Shown: positions 28,833-38,550, numbered from the stretch's first letter. The stretch: 64,000 nucleotides of DNA from Alloalcanivorax xenomutans (GCF_900217905.1 NZ_OBMO01000018.1:1-64000); one strand, 5' to 3'. Translations and numbers: made by a program. Notes: generated by a model from the sequence alone, not told the origin.

Positions 28833-29620
28833 CAGATCACATCCCAGGGATAGTTCCGGATAGCGACGGTGGAAAAGAACTGGCGCCGCAGCGTTCTGCC
28901 CGCACTGACATCCACTTGCCGGTCCAGTATGTAAAAGGTCTGATCCTGATCCTCGCCGCCAAGCACTGGCAGATCGGCTTCCATCAGCAAACCGATCTTC
29001 ACCGCCACGATTCGGCTTTGATCCACATCGGCGCTGGCCAGCACCTCGTCGGCCCGCAAATACTGAGAAGCGAAGGGAATACCGTCGGTGCTTTGATCCA
29101 CGCCGTAGAGCACTTGAAAGCTTTTTATTCCGCGCAACAACACCACGCCGTTGGAGCTGCCACTCTGGTTACCACGGCAGTAGAGCTCGTCACCGTCATC
29201 ACCTCCCACCCAGTAGGTGTTGACGATCTCCTTCATGCCAGTCCCACCATTCCCCTGACAGTCCTTTTCGCCATGGTAGGCAAGAGTGAGGCGGTCGCTG
29301 TCGCTACCCCCATCATCGCCGGGAGGAATGGCGGAACCGCCGGTCACCGCACTACTGGCATCCAGAATGATGCCCGGCATAAAGGTGGCGGCGACGTCGT
29401 CGCTCATATTTCCCGCCAGGCGCACGTCCTGATTGATAAAACGCATGGCCAGGTCACCCTGCTCCTGTATACGGGCCATGTTCTGTTGCAACGAGAACGT
29501 CCGCTGGTTAGTGGAGAACAGAGAAATCGCAGCGCCGGTAATGATCAGTCCCAGCACCATGGCCACCATGAGTTCCACCAGGCTGAAGCCGGTCTGCCGA
29601 TGTGCGCCGAACCGCCTCAT
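28832..29620 (-). CDS. pilW: Minor pilus assembly protein PilW
   Basis: PilW-type minor pilin of 262 residues, with prepilin motif TGFSLVELMVAMVLGLIITG preceded by a short basic leader. The long C-terminal domain matches the PilW family (GVDQSTDGIPFASQYL; DVDQSRIVAVKIGLLM; a C-terminal TVAIRNYPW). The ATG at 29620 overlaps the pilV stop in ATGA, so the longer frame is not needed. It is coupled on both sides, as expected for a stoichiometric minor-pilin set. Confidence 0.88.
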   Translation of the reverse strand: MRRFGAHRQTGFSLVELMVAMVLGLIITGAAISLFSTNQRTFSLQQNMARIQEQGDLAMRFINQDVRLAGNMSDDVAATFMPGIILDASSAVTGGSAIPPGDDGGSDSDRLTLAYHGEKDCQGNGGTGMKEIVNTYWVGGDDGDELYCRGNQSGSSNGVVLLRGIKSFQVLYGVDQSTDGIPFASQYLRADEVLASADVDQSRIVAVKIGLLMEADLPVLGGEDQDQTFYILDRQVDVSAGRTLRRQFFSTVAIRNYPWDVI

Positions 29621-30138
29621 CGTGTCACCTCCATTACCACGCATTTGGCGCTGTCATCGGTGTTGATGTCGCCGCCATCAATACAGCCATCCAGCGCCTG
29701 ATCCCCCCAGGCCACCACCACGCAACTGGTCAGCGTGGAACCGCTGTCGCAAGGCTGCACACGGATTTTGCCGGCAGGCAGCAGATTACCGGCCTGCCAA
29801 CGCAAGGTATTGCGGTCCCAGACAGACATCTGATCGCTGTCACAACTGCTGGCCATGCAGTCCGGGTTGGAAGGCGGAGCCTCGCCCAGGGCGCCGGCGC
29901 CTGTATTCCAGCTGTTTTCCTGAAGATAGGTGGAGCGGGCTTGCGGATTGGCGATGATGCGTTCCAGAGCGTCCCGGGCCAGTGCCGTGGCCTGGGAACG
30001 AATATTGGCGTCCTCGGTGCTCTTCAGGGCGTTGAGCTGTAAGCCGGCATAACCGAGCACACCGATGGCCAGTACCAGCAGCGCCACCAGAATCTCCACC
30101 ATGCCGACGCCGCCTTGTCGTTTTCGGGAAGTGCGCAT
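29617..30138 (-). CDS. pilV: Minor pilin PilV
   Basis: PilV-type minor pilin of 173 residues. The N-terminal motif GGVGMVEILVALLVLAIGVL has the prepilin Glu+5 and the long hydrophobic helix. A conserved ANIRSQATALARDALERI segment follows. Four to five Cys occur in the globular domain, more than in classical pilins. The gene follows fimU by 8 bp and is coupled to pilW. Confidence 0.88.
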   Translation of the reverse strand: MRTSRKRQGGVGMVEILVALLVLAIGVLGYAGLQLNALKSTEDANIRSQATALARDALERIIANPQARSTYLQENSWNTGAGALGEAPPSNPDCMASSCDSDQMSVWDRNTLRWQAGNLLPAGKIRVQPCDSGSTLTSCVVVAWGDQALDGCIDGGDINTDDSAKCVVMEVTR

Positions 30139-30146
30139 GGTGCCCC

Positions 30147-30638
30147 CTAGCTGCAGGTCAGCGGTTTGTTTTGAAGATCGCCGAAGCGGCCCAGGGAGAT
30201 TTTCCGGCCAGTCTCGCCGGTACGGTCGTCACACACTTCAAACACGGCATCGTTGTCCACCCGGCCGGAGCGATCGAACAGCAATTCGGTCAAACCATTG
30301 TTTTCCATGACGCTGACGCCTGCTCCAGCGGAAAAGGTCTGGTTCTGCTCCACCGCGCCGGAGCCGTAATCCAACTCCCAGCCGTTGCTCCAGTCCGCCG
30401 GGGATCCCAGCGGCTTAAGCTTCACGTCACGACGGGAACTCACCGCCTGGGAACGGGCGGTATTAAGCGCGGTGATCAGATCCGAAGTGGTGGAGCGCAG
30501 CGCGTTGCTGGCGATGACGTTCTGAAATGACGGCACGGCGATAGCCAGCAGAATGCCCGCCACCACGATCCCCAGCATCAATTCGATGATGGTGAAACCG
30601 CCGTTTTCCCCACGAGTGCCGATCACGTCTTCCCCCAA
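30147..30638 (-). CDS. fimU: FimU/GspH-type minor pilin (first gene of the operon)
   Basis: The 163-residue prepilin has cleavage motif NGGFTIIELMLGIVVAGILL and a GspH-like domain (ALNTARSQAVSSRRDVKL; GRVDNDAVFEVCDD). By position before pilV it corresponds to FimU, the GspH-type minor pilin that sits in the priming complex. It heads the minus-strand operon to pilE. The leader before the cleavage site is 14 residues, longer than usual. It shares only the family fold with the fimT-like gene at 24361. Confidence 0.85.
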   Translation of the reverse strand: MGEDVIGTRGENGGFTIIELMLGIVVAGILLAIAVPSFQNVIASNALRSTTSDLITALNTARSQAVSSRRDVKLKPLGSPADWSNGWELDYGSGAVEQNQTFSAGAGVSVMENNGLTELLFDRSGRVDNDAVFEVCDDRTGETGRKISLGRFGDLQNKPLTCS

Positions 30639-30659
30639 ATAAGCGAACTCGGTGCCGAC

Positions 30660-30687
30660 ACTCTAGCGATTGTAAAACGGGCGACAA
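30660..30687 (-). promoter_or_regulatory. Candidate sigma70 promoter of the minor-pilin operon
   Basis: On the minus strand there is TTGTCG (30682-30687), 16 bp, TAGAGT (30660-30665). The predicted start lies close to the fimU ATG (about 15 bases), giving a short leader. A weaker -10 (TACAGG, 30713-30718) would place the CRP/Vfr site near -60. Which is used cannot be told from sequence. Confidence 0.4.
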
Positions 30688-30757
30688 GCACGCTCGGACA
30701 AGCGGTCGTCTGCCTGTACCGAACGGCTCAGAGACTTGAGAAAATCAGGGGTTCATA

Positions 30758-30773
30758 TGTGATGAAATTCACA
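30758..30773. promoter_or_regulatory. Perfect CRP/Vfr-type binding site
   Basis: TGTGATGAAATTCACA is an exact TGTGA-N6-TCACA palindrome. It lies between the ispH terminator and fimU, upstream of the pilus operon. P. aeruginosa Vfr, a cAMP-binding CRP homologue, controls type IV pilus genes. The position relative to a start near 30706 would be about -60, a class I activator position. Confidence 0.7.
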
Positions 30774-30823
30774 CAAAAAAGGCGCAACCCTTTCTTCAGG
30801 CACACCTCCGGCAAGCGCCTTTT
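30774..30823 (-). terminator. Terminator of the ispH operon
   Basis: On the minus strand AAGGCGC pairs with GCGCCTT across a loop of about 26-30 bases, followed directly by a T run. It lies just after the ispH stop and abuts the CRP/Vfr site. The long loop makes it a less typical structure. Confidence 0.65.
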
Positions 30824-30853
30824 CAAAGCAGGATCGCCGAGGTTAAAAAGGAA

Positions 30854-31789
30854 TCAGGCGCGTAATGCCTTGGGCATGGAGAAGCTGATGTTCTCCTCGC
30901 GGCCAGGGATTTCCTCCGCGCTTTCGCCGCCCAGTTCGCGCAACCGGCTGACCACCTGATGCACCAGTTCCTCAGGGGCGCTGGCGCCCGCGGTGACGCC
31001 AACGGCTTTCTTGCCCTGCAGCCAGGCGGCATCGATCATGGCCGGATCATCCAGCAGATAGGCCTCGGTACCGCAGCGTTCCGCCAGCTCCTTGAGGCGA
31101 TTGGAATTGGAACTGTTCACTGAGCCCACCACCAGGACCAGGTCACACTCCAACGCCAGTTGACGCACCGCGTCCTGGCGATTGGTGGTGGCGTAACAGA
31201 TATCCTCGCGCTTGGGACCGAGGATGTTGGGGAAACGCGCCCGCAAGGCATCGATGATACGGGCGGTGTCGTCCACGCTGAGCGTGGTCTGGGTGACGAA
31301 CGCCAGATAGTCCGGGTTGGTGACTTCCAGCGTGGCCACGTCGTCTTCGCTTTCCACCAGGTACATACGCCCTCCCTTGGAGGTGTCGTACTGTCCCATG
31401 GTGCCTTCCACCTCGGGGTGGCCGGCGTGGCCGATCAGCACCGCTTCCCGCCCTTCACGGGCATAACGGATCACTTCCATATGCACTTTGGTGACCAGTG
31501 GACAGGTGGCGTCGAACACCTTCAGAGCGCGCTGCTCGGCCTCTTCCTGCACCACCCGGGAGACACCGTGGGCACTGAAAATAACGATGGCGTCGTCGGG
31601 CACCTCGTGCAGTTCCTCGACGAAAACCGCGCCCCGGTCGCGCAATCCATCCACCACGAAGCGGTTGTGCACCACCTCATGACGCACATAAACAGGCGGC
31701 CCGAACACGTCCAGGGCACGGTTGACGATAGCGATGGCGCGATCGACGCCGGCACAGAAACCACGGGGATTGGCGAGACGGATATCCAT
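30854..31789 (-). CDS. ispH: 4-hydroxy-3-methylbut-2-enyl diphosphate reductase
   Basis: This [4Fe-4S] enzyme makes IPP and DMAPP in the last step of the MEP isoprenoid pathway. The 311-residue protein has the three cluster cysteines in GFCAGVDRA (Cys12), [11 protein letters not shown] and [10 protein letters not shown], plus the catalytic HEVVHN and SAHGVS histidine segments and [10 protein letters not shown]. The ATG at 31789 gives the family N-terminus [12 protein letters not shown]. The frame runs 56 codons further into the upstream repeat region, which is not credible. It is the last gene of the murJ-ribF-ileS-lspA-fkpB-ispH group but is separated from fkpB by a repeat element. Confidence 0.95.
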   Translation of the reverse strand: MDIRLANPRGFCAGVDRAIAIVNRALDVFGPPVYVRHEVVHNRFVVDGLRDRGAVFVEELHEVPDDAIVIFSAHGVSRVVQEEAEQRALKVFDATCPLVTKVHMEVIRYAREGREAVLIGHAGHPEVEGTMGQYDTSKGGRMYLVESEDDVATLEVTNPDYLAFVTQTTLSVDDTARIIDALRARFPNILGPKREDICYATTNRQDAVRQLALECDLVLVVGSVNSSNSNRLKELAERCGTEAYLLDDPAMIDAAWLQGKKAVGVTAGASAPEELVHQVVSRLRELGGESAEEIPGREENISFSMPKALRA

Positions 31790-31803
31790 AGAGATCAGTT
31801 TAT

Positions 31804-31831
31804 AGTGAACAGTGAACAGTGAACAGTGAAC
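31804..31831. repeat. Tandem heptamer repeat (AGTGAAC x4) before ispH
   Basis: Four exact copies of AGTGAAC in a row begin 15 bases upstream of the ispH start codon. The minus strand ends the array with TATAAA, a possible -10 element. The array is matched by a degenerate inverted heptamer array on the other side of the REPIN (about 31945-31968), so it may be one arm of a larger element. Confidence 0.8.
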
Positions 31832-31854
31832 AGCGTGGGTGGTCTTTAGCCGCC

Positions 31855-31924
31855 GTGGGAGCTTGCCTGCAAGCGAATATTGCCAAACCTGAGCGGCCCC
31901 ATTCGCTTGCAGGCAAGCTCCTAC
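31855..31924. repeat. REPIN-like palindromic pair
   Basis: Two REP-like units face each other as a perfect 21-bp inverted repeat (31858-31878 and 31901-31921) around a 22-base loop. Each unit itself contains the palindrome GCTTGC-CT-GCAAGC and the GTxGGAGCTTGC style known from Pseudomonas REPs. No coding sequence is present. It lies between fkpB and ispH and may stabilise mRNA or weaken read-through. Confidence 0.85.
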
Positions 31925-31970
31925 AGAAAATATCGGCCTTTTTTCGCTGTTAACCAATCACTATTAACTA

Positions 31971-32441
31971 TTAATTCAATTTCACCGTTTGCTCCGGGGC
32001 ATCGTGTTCGACACGCACGATCTCCACTTCAAAGGTCAGTTCGCGACCGGCCAGGGGGTGATTGAAATCCACCGTCACCCATTGCTCATCCAGGGCGGAG
32101 ACCACGCCGGGCAGTTCGGCTCCGGCGGCATCGGCGAAGTTCATCACCGTGCCTACTTCCATGCCATCGGGAGCGGCAAAAGTGTCACGGCGGAAATGCT
32201 GCACATTCTGCTCGTTGTACTCGCCAAACCCCGACTGGGCATCGATGAAGACACTGCGCCGGTCTCCGGCTTTGAGGCCGAGAATGGCACGCTCGAAACC
32301 AGGCAACAAGGAGCCATCACCCCAGACAAAAGTAGCCGGCTCACCACCGAAAGTGCTGTCCATCTCCGTGCCGTCCATCAAGCGCACGGCGAAATGCAGG
32401 GTGATGCGGGTTTGCGGCCCGACGCGCAACTCATCGTTCAT
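31971..32441 (-). CDS. fkpB: FKBP-type peptidyl-prolyl isomerase FkpB (SlpA type)
   Basis: This cytoplasmic FKBP of 156 residues helps protein folding. The N-terminal part has the FKBP core with HFAVRLMDGTEMDSTFGGEPATFVWGDGSLLPGFERAILGL. An insert-in-flap follows, as in SlpA (GDRRSVFIDAQSGFGEYNEQNVQ), then FNHPLAGRELTFEVEIV. I use the ATG at 32441, with GGGAGGG about ten bases upstream. A GTG at 32450 is possible. It overlaps the end of lspA by 11 bases, indicating coupling, and the lspA-fkpB-ispH order is the classic one. Confidence 0.92.
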   Translation of the reverse strand: MNDELRVGPQTRITLHFAVRLMDGTEMDSTFGGEPATFVWGDGSLLPGFERAILGLKAGDRRSVFIDAQSGFGEYNEQNVQHFRRDTFAAPDGMEVGTVMNFADAAGAELPGVVSALDEQWVTVDFNHPLAGRELTFEVEIVRVEHDAPEQTVKLN

Positions 32442-32976
32442 GGCGGCCACGCCCTCCCAGGATCATGTCGAGAATGATCAGGCCGGCACCGATGGTGATG
32501 GCGGTATCGGCCAGATTGAACGCAGGAAAGTGCCAGCCAGCCCAATGGAAATCGAGGAAATCCACCACATGGCCCAGCACGATCCGGTCATACAGGTTCC
32601 CCAGGGCGCCGGCCAGAATCAGTGCCAGCCCCGCGCCTTGCAAACGCTCATCGCGAAGCCGCGCCAGCCACACCAGAATCAGCGCGGACGCCCCCAGCGC
32701 CACCAGCGTGAAGAACCAACGCTGCCACCCCCCCGCCTCGGCCAGGAAACTGAACGCGGCACCGGTGTTATAGGCCAGAGTGAGGTTAAAGAACGGCAGC
32801 ACTTCCAACCGCTCGAACAAGTCGAAGCGAGCCACCACCATATGCTTGGTGATCTGGTCCAGGGCAATGGCCAACGCGGTCAGCCAGAGCCAGCCGAGTT
32901 GGCCCGGCAGCCACCTGGCGCCGCTCTTCGTCATACTCACGTTGTCCGCATCGCGCCCGCCGCCGACGTCATGCAT
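32431..32976 (-). CDS. lspA: Lipoprotein signal peptidase
   Basis: This aspartic membrane protease removes the signal peptide from diacylated prolipoproteins. It has four membrane helices and the two catalytic Asp motifs ([15 protein letters not shown] and [14 protein letters not shown]). The start at 32976 overlaps the ileS stop by 8 bases and has GAGGAG eight bases upstream, giving 181 residues. A start at 32934 (MTKSGARW) gives 167 residues, nearer to E. coli (164), but has a poor ribosome site. Either way it is coupled to ileS. Confidence 0.93.
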   Translation of the reverse strand: MHDVGGGRDADNVSMTKSGARWLPGQLGWLWLTALAIALDQITKHMVVARFDLFERLEVLPFFNLTLAYNTGAAFSFLAEAGGWQRWFFTLVALGASALILVWLARLRDERLQGAGLALILAGALGNLYDRIVLGHVVDFLDFHWAGWHFPAFNLADTAITIGAGLIILDMILGGRGRHER

Positions 32977-35785
32977 AAGAGCGCTCCTCGCCGGGGCCAT
33001 CCACATTGCTGATGCAACGGCCACACAGTTCCGGGTGTTCGGCATGGCTGCCCACATCTTCGCGGTGATGCCAGCAGCGGGCGCATTTGCCGTGGGCGGA
33101 CGCCACCACCTGCACCTTGAGCCCTTCCACGGCACTGGCCTCGAGCCCCTCCGGCGCTTCCGACAGCGGCTTGAGAGTGGCGGTGGAAGTGATGGTGACG
33201 AAGCGCAACTCTTCGCCCAGTTGCTCCAGCAATGCCTGCAGTTCCGGAGTCACGAACAATGTGGCTTCGGCGGCCAGATTGGCGCGCAGCTCCTTGCGGT
33301 TGCGCGCTTCCTCGATGGCTTTGTTCACCGCCTGCTTGACCGCCTGGACCTGCTCCCAGAACGCCATGCCCATGGCCTCGTCACCGGCCAGCGGGAACAG
33401 GCCGTCGAACCAGGTGGTAAGGAACACGGATTCGGGACGATCTTCACCGGGCAGGTGCTCGAAGATTTCCTCGGCGGTGAAGCTGAGGATCGGCGCCATC
33501 CAGCGCACCAGCGCCTGGGCGATCAGATAAAGCGCGCTCTGGCAGGAGCGGCGCGCCACCGAGTCTTCCCGGGTGGTGTACTGGCGGTCCTTGATAATAT
33601 CCAGATAAAAGCCGCCCAACTCCAGCGCACAAAAATGGTGCAGGCGCTGATAGACCAGATGGAACTGGTAGCTTTCATACAGCTCGCGCAGCTCCTCTTG
33701 CAACTGCGCGGTGCGGGCCACCGCCCAACGGTCCAGCGCCAGCATGTCCTGTGGCGCCACCTGGTGTCGGGCCGGATCGAAGCCGTTCAGGTTGGACAGC
33801 AGGAAACGGGCGGTATTGCGAATACGGCGATAGCTGTCCGCCACCTGCTTGAAGATGGTTTTGGAGACCGTCATCTCACCGCGGTAGTCGGTGGAGGCGA
33901 TCCACAGACGCAGGATATCGGCACCAAGATCATTCCATACTTCCTGCGGCGCGATCACGTTGCCCAGGGACTTGGACATCTTCCGGCCCTGCTCATCCAC
34001 GGTGAAGCCGTGAGTCAGCACTCCCTTGTAAGGAGCCTTGCCACGCATGGCGACGCTGGTGAGCAGCGAGGATTGGAACCAGCCGCGATGCTGGTCCGAG
34101 CCTTCCAGATACAGATCCGCCGGCACCGTCAGTTCCGGGCGCTGCTCCAGCACGGAGAAATGCGTGGTACCGGAGTCGAACCAGACGTCAAGCACGTCGG
34201 TGACCTTGGTATAACGTTCAGCGTCCTCGCCGAGCAGTTCCGCCGGGTCCAGCTCGAACCACGCCTCGATACCGTTCTGCTCCACCCGTTTCGCCACCTC
34301 CTCGATCAGACGCGGGGTTTCCGGATGCGGCTCCGAGGTATTGCGGTCAACGAACAAGGCGATCGGCACCCCCCAGGTCCGTTGCCGGGAAATGCACCAA
34401 TCCGGGCGGTCACGCAGCATGCCCTCGATGCGGGCCTTGCCCCAGTCCGGGATCCACTGCACCTGATCCACCTCGGCACGGGCCTGCTCCAGCAGATCGC
34501 CTTTTTCCATGGCGATGAACCATTGGGCGGTGCTGCGGAAAATAATCGGCGTCTTGTGGCGCCAGCAATGCGGGTAGCTGTGCGTGATGGTCCGCAACGC
34601 CATTAAGGCGTCGGCGGCTTCCAGCGCCTCGATAACCGGGCCGTTGGCCTTGTTCACATGCAAGCCGCCGACCACCGGCAGATCGGCGCGGAATACGCCG
34701 TTGTCCTGCACCGGGGAATCCACTTCCAGGCCATAACGCTGCCCCACCAGGAAATCGTCCTCACCGTGTCCCGGCGCGGTATGCACACAGCCGGTACCGG
34801 CGTCGGTGGTGACGTGCTCGCCGAGCACCACCGGTACCTGGCGGTCCAGGAACGGATGCGCCAGCACCAGGTTTTCCAGCACTTGTCCCTGGAACACCGC
34901 GGAGCGGGTCACATCCTGCAAATCAAAGCGTTCGATCACCGTGTCGGCCAGAGCCTCGGCCACCACCAGCTGACGGTGTTTGCCATTCTGGGTGCCACCC
35001 AGCAACACGTATTCCAGCTCCGGATGCACCGCCACCGCCTGGTTGGCGGGCAGCGTCCAGGGCGTGGTGGTCCAGATCACCAGAGCCGGTTGCTCCGCCG
35101 GTACACCAGAGCGGGCGGTGAAGTCCGCCGGGTCCACCACGGCGAAGGCGACGTCGATGGCCGGAGACTTTTTGTCCTGGTATTCCACTTCCGCTTCCGC
35201 CAACGCGGAAGCGCAGTCCAGACACCAGTGCACCGGCTTGAAGCCCTTGGTAAGCAGTCCCTTGTCGACGATCTTGCCGAGCGCGCGAATGATGTTCGCC
35301 TCGGTGTCGTAGTTCATGGTCAGATAGGGATGTTCCCAGTCCCCGAACACACCAAGACGGATAAAATCCGCTTTCTGCAGTTCCAGTTGCTCGGCGGCGT
35401 AGGCCCGGCATTCCTCGCGGAAGGTGCGCGCGTCCACTTTGTGACCCGCCTTGCCCACCTTTTGCTCCACCTTGTGCTCGATGGGCAGCCCATGACAATC
35501 CCAGCCAGGCACATAGGGCGCATCGAAGCCCTCGAAGCCGCGGGCTTTGACAATGATGTCCTTGAGCACTTTGTTGATGGAGTGGCCAATGTGAATCACG
35601 CCATTGGCGTAGGGAGGACCATCATGCAGCACGAACTTGGGCCGGCCCTCGGCGGCGGCCCGCATCTTGCGATACAGGTTAATTCGACCCCACTGCTCCA
35701 GCCGCTGAGGTTCGCGCTGGGCCAGACCCGCCTTCATCGGGAAGTCGGTGTGGGGAAGATTCAGTGTCGCCTTGTAGTCGGTCAT
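32969..35785 (-). CDS. ileS: Isoleucyl-tRNA synthetase
   Basis: Class I synthetase of 938 residues that charges tRNA-Ile and edits valine. HIGH motif [11 protein letters not shown] is at residues 58-68 and KMSKS at about 602-606. The editing domain includes [17 protein letters not shown]. The C-terminal zinc finger has [12 protein letters not shown] and CGRC. The length and zinc finger match the type 1 bacterial enzyme, which is usually mupirocin-sensitive. The ATG overlaps the ribF stop in ATGA. It is the central gene of the murJ-to-ispH group. Confidence 0.97.
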   Translation of the reverse strand: MTDYKATLNLPHTDFPMKAGLAQREPQRLEQWGRINLYRKMRAAAEGRPKFVLHDGPPYANGVIHIGHSINKVLKDIIVKARGFEGFDAPYVPGWDCHGLPIEHKVEQKVGKAGHKVDARTFREECRAYAAEQLELQKADFIRLGVFGDWEHPYLTMNYDTEANIIRALGKIVDKGLLTKGFKPVHWCLDCASALAEAEVEYQDKKSPAIDVAFAVVDPADFTARSGVPAEQPALVIWTTTPWTLPANQAVAVHPELEYVLLGGTQNGKHRQLVVAEALADTVIERFDLQDVTRSAVFQGQVLENLVLAHPFLDRQVPVVLGEHVTTDAGTGCVHTAPGHGEDDFLVGQRYGLEVDSPVQDNGVFRADLPVVGGLHVNKANGPVIEALEAADALMALRTITHSYPHCWRHKTPIIFRSTAQWFIAMEKGDLLEQARAEVDQVQWIPDWGKARIEGMLRDRPDWCISRQRTWGVPIALFVDRNTSEPHPETPRLIEEVAKRVEQNGIEAWFELDPAELLGEDAERYTKVTDVLDVWFDSGTTHFSVLEQRPELTVPADLYLEGSDQHRGWFQSSLLTSVAMRGKAPYKGVLTHGFTVDEQGRKMSKSLGNVIAPQEVWNDLGADILRLWIASTDYRGEMTVSKTIFKQVADSYRRIRNTARFLLSNLNGFDPARHQVAPQDMLALDRWAVARTAQLQEELRELYESYQFHLVYQRLHHFCALELGGFYLDIIKDRQYTTREDSVARRSCQSALYLIAQALVRWMAPILSFTAEEIFEHLPGEDRPESVFLTTWFDGLFPLAGDEAMGMAFWEQVQAVKQAVNKAIEEARNRKELRANLAAEATLFVTPELQALLEQLGEELRFVTITSTATLKPLSEAPEGLEASAVEGLKVQVVASAHGKCARCWHHREDVGSHAEHPELCGRCISNVDGPGEERSYA

Positions 35786-36714
35786 GATGTCCCTTGGAAA
35801 TAGGTTTCGACTTGTTGCACATCCCGCTGAATCGCGGCTTTCAGTTCATCCAGGCTGGCGAATTTCTCCTCCGGGCGCACAAAATGGTGAAAGTGCACCG
35901 TCAGGTGGGCGCCATACAGGTCCCCCTGGAAATCCAGCAGATGGACCTCCAGGCGGTTTTCCACGCCATTGACCGTGGGCCGGGTGCCCACATTGGCCGC
36001 TCCGGGCTGGTCTTCGAGGCCCGCCCCGTCCACCGTCACCGCGTAAATGCCCTGCACCGGCGGAACCTGCCGCTTGAGCGCCAGATTCACCGTCGGCAGT
36101 TGCAAGGTCCGGCCGATCTTGTCGCCGTGACGGACCCGGCCGCTGATGTCGTAGGGACGGCCCAGCAGTTGCTCCACCAAGGCGAAGTCACCAGCCGCCA
36201 GCGCCGAGCGCACCCGGGTACTGGATACTCGCTCACCAGTCATCTGGCAGGTGGCGGTATCACAAACCTGAAACCCGAACCGCTCGCCGGCCTGTTCCAG
36301 ATAGGCGAAATCCCCCACCCGGCCGCGGCCGAAGCGAAAATCGTCTCCCACCACCAGATATTCGACGGCGAGACCATCGACCAGAATGTCACGGACGAAT
36401 TGTTCGGCTTCCAGGTTACGGAAGGCGTCGTTGAAACGCACGCACAGCACCTGATCGACACCGTAACGGGCCAGGGTGATCAGCTTGTCGCGCAGGTTCA
36501 TCAAACGGGCCGGCGCCTGGTCACCGAGGAAGAACTCCTGCGGCTGCGGCTCGAACAACATCACCGTGGCCAGAGCACCTCGGGCACGGGCTTCGGCCAC
36601 CACCTTGTCCAGGATGCGCTGATGCCCACGGTGCACACCATCGAAATTGCCGATAGTGGCCACACAGCCACGGTGCGCCGGCCTTAAATTGTGCACGCCA
36701 CGAATCAGTCGCAT
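35782..36714 (-). CDS. ribF: Bifunctional riboflavin kinase / FAD synthetase
   Basis: RibF phosphorylates riboflavin to FMN and adenylates it to FAD. The N-terminal nucleotidyltransferase domain has [19 protein letters not shown] and [15 protein letters not shown]. The C-terminal flavokinase has [20 protein letters not shown]. Length is 310 residues. The ATG at 36714 has GAGGA about six bases upstream and gives the typical MRLIRG N-terminus, so the 14-codon extension is not used. It is coupled to ileS. murJ lies 75 bp upstream on the same strand. Confidence 0.95.
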   Translation of the reverse strand: MRLIRGVHNLRPAHRGCVATIGNFDGVHRGHQRILDKVVAEARARGALATVMLFEPQPQEFFLGDQAPARLMNLRDKLITLARYGVDQVLCVRFNDAFRNLEAEQFVRDILVDGLAVEYLVVGDDFRFGRGRVGDFAYLEQAGERFGFQVCDTATCQMTGERVSSTRVRSALAAGDFALVEQLLGRPYDISGRVRHGDKIGRTLQLPTVNLALKRQVPPVQGIYAVTVDGAGLEDQPGAANVGTRPTVNGVENRLEVHLLDFQGDLYGAHLTVHFHHFVRPEEKFASLDELKAAIQRDVQQVETYFQGTS

Positions 36715-36789
36715 TCGGTCCTCACTGCCCGCCTCCGTCGGCGGCCCATTGGCCATGCCCCAGAGGTAAAAGAGGGCAGATTATAGGAA

Positions 36790-38376
36790 TCATCGGCGCA
36801 AGTGGCGAGGCCTGAGGCCAAGAACCAGCAGCACCAGGCCATAAACCGCCAGCCCGGCCACCACTACCAGGGCGAGCCAGCCCACTCTTTCACTCACCCC
36901 GCCGACCAGCCAGACACCAGCACGCTCCGCCAGCAGCCAGGTGGCCGCCGCCATGGCAAGCCCCGCCACCAGCATCCGCCCCCAGTGCCAACCCCAACCA
37001 CCACCGGGACGGTATACGCCGGAACGGCGCAGCCCGAGATACAGCAGACCGGCGTTCAGCCAGGCGGACAGCGCCGTGGCCAGGGCCAGCCCGGCATGCT
37101 GCAGATGCCAGACCAGCGCCAGATTAAAGACCATGTTGGCGATCATGGCGATGATGCCGATCTTGACCGGGGTGCGGGTATCCTGCCGGGCGAAGTAGCC
37201 CGGCGCCAGGATTTTGATCAACATGAAGGCCGCCAGCCCCAGGCTGTAGGCGCGCAGCGACTGCGCCGCCATCTCCACGTCCCGAACGCCGAATTCACCG
37301 TGCCGGAACAAGGTCGACAACAGCGGCTCGGCCAATACCGCCAACGCCAGAGCCGCCGGAATCCCCACCAGCAGCACCAGGCGCAACGCCCAGTCCAGGG
37401 TTCGCGAGAAAGCCTCGGTGGAGGCGGAGGCGTGCTTGGCGGACAGGCTGGGCAGGATTACCGTGCCGATGGCAATGGCCAGCACCCCCAATGGCAGTTC
37501 CACCAGGCGGTCGGAGTAATACAGCCAGGTCACCGAACCGGTTTGCAGCAACGACGCCAGCACCGTATCCAGCAACAGGTTGATCTGGCTGACCGACACC
37601 CCGAACAGGGCGGGCGCCATCAGCGCCAGGATGCGTCGCACTCCGGGATCACGCCAACCCATGCGCGGCACCGGCAGCAAGTGCAGCCGGGCCAGGAAAG
37701 GCAGTTGGAATAACAGTTGGACGACCCCGGCGGCCAGCACGCCCCAGGCCAGCGCCACCGCCATCCGCCCCTCGGCGAAATGAGGCGCCAGGAACAGGGC
37801 ACTGCCGATCAGACACAGATTCAACAATACCGGAGTAAAGGCCGGCACCGCGAAACGGCTCCAGGTGTTCAGCAAGGCCCCGGCAAAGGCGGTAAGCGCG
37901 ATAAAGAACAAATACGGGAAGGTCAGCCGCAGCATTTCCACCGCCAACGCCCGTTTGTGCGGGTCGTCACCAAAACCGGGGGCAAACAGCCAGATCAGCA
38001 ATGGCGCGCCCACCACCCCGATCAGCGTCACTACCGCCAGGGTGCCGCCGAGAGTGCCGGCCACCCGATCAATCAGGGCCTTGGTGGCGGCGGCGCTGCC
38101 CCGCTCCTTATACTCGCTGAGCACGGGCACGAAAGCCTGATTGAAGGCCCCCTCGGCGAACAGCCGGCGCAGGAAATTGGGTATCCGGAAGGCCACGAAG
38201 AATGCGTCGGTGCCGGCGGAAGAGCCCAGCAGACGGGCCAGCACCACGTCCCGGACCAGCCCCAGCACCCGGGAGAGCATGGTCATGGCGCTGACCACCA
38301 CGGTGGACGCCAGCAAACCGCCCCTTTTGCCCGGTTCAGGCGCGCCGGTTTTGCCTTGATCCGCCCGTTGCTCCAT
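36790..38376 (-). CDS. murJ: Lipid II flippase MurJ (MviN)
   Basis: This integral membrane protein of 528 residues belongs to the MOP superfamily and flips lipid II across the inner membrane for peptidoglycan synthesis. About 14 hydrophobic helices are visible. The N-terminal SAMTMLSRVLGLVRDVVLAR and FFVAFRIPNFLRRLFAEGAFNQAFVPVLSEY are hallmarks of the family. The first ~18 residues are polar and variable. It is divergent from rpsT, the order found in Pseudomonas and E. coli relatives, and leads into ribF. Confidence 0.95.
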   Translation of the reverse strand: MEQRADQGKTGAPEPGKRGGLLASTVVVSAMTMLSRVLGLVRDVVLARLLGSSAGTDAFFVAFRIPNFLRRLFAEGAFNQAFVPVLSEYKERGSAAATKALIDRVAGTLGGTLAVVTLIGVVGAPLLIWLFAPGFGDDPHKRALAVEMLRLTFPYLFFIALTAFAGALLNTWSRFAVPAFTPVLLNLCLIGSALFLAPHFAEGRMAVALAWGVLAAGVVQLLFQLPFLARLHLLPVPRMGWRDPGVRRILALMAPALFGVSVSQINLLLDTVLASLLQTGSVTWLYYSDRLVELPLGVLAIAIGTVILPSLSAKHASASTEAFSRTLDWALRLVLLVGIPAALALAVLAEPLLSTLFRHGEFGVRDVEMAAQSLRAYSLGLAAFMLIKILAPGYFARQDTRTPVKIGIIAMIANMVFNLALVWHLQHAGLALATALSAWLNAGLLYLGLRRSGVYRPGGGWGWHWGRMLVAGLAMAAATWLLAERAGVWLVGGVSERVGWLALVVVAGLAVYGLVLLVLGLRPRHLRR

Positions 38377-38550
38377 TCATGGTCTCCCCATTCGCTGGCA
38401 CGCTCACACGCCGATTCACTGCCAAGGCAGCTTCCCACAGCCTCTTCGTAGCTCCCGCCGCGGGAAGATGTCCAGGGAAGCGGTCAGGACATCCCGGCCT
38501 CTCAAAGCCGGGCAAGCGTAGCGAATGCACCGCCGGGGCGCCAGTTCCCA

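Noticed and set aside
31804-31831. CRISPR-like array
   Set aside because: The repeat unit is only seven bases with no spacers, and no cas genes are present.
32780-34606. Open frame of 608 codons opposite lspA and ileS
   Set aside because: Fully antisense to essential genes with intact motifs; translation is low-complexity and unsupported.
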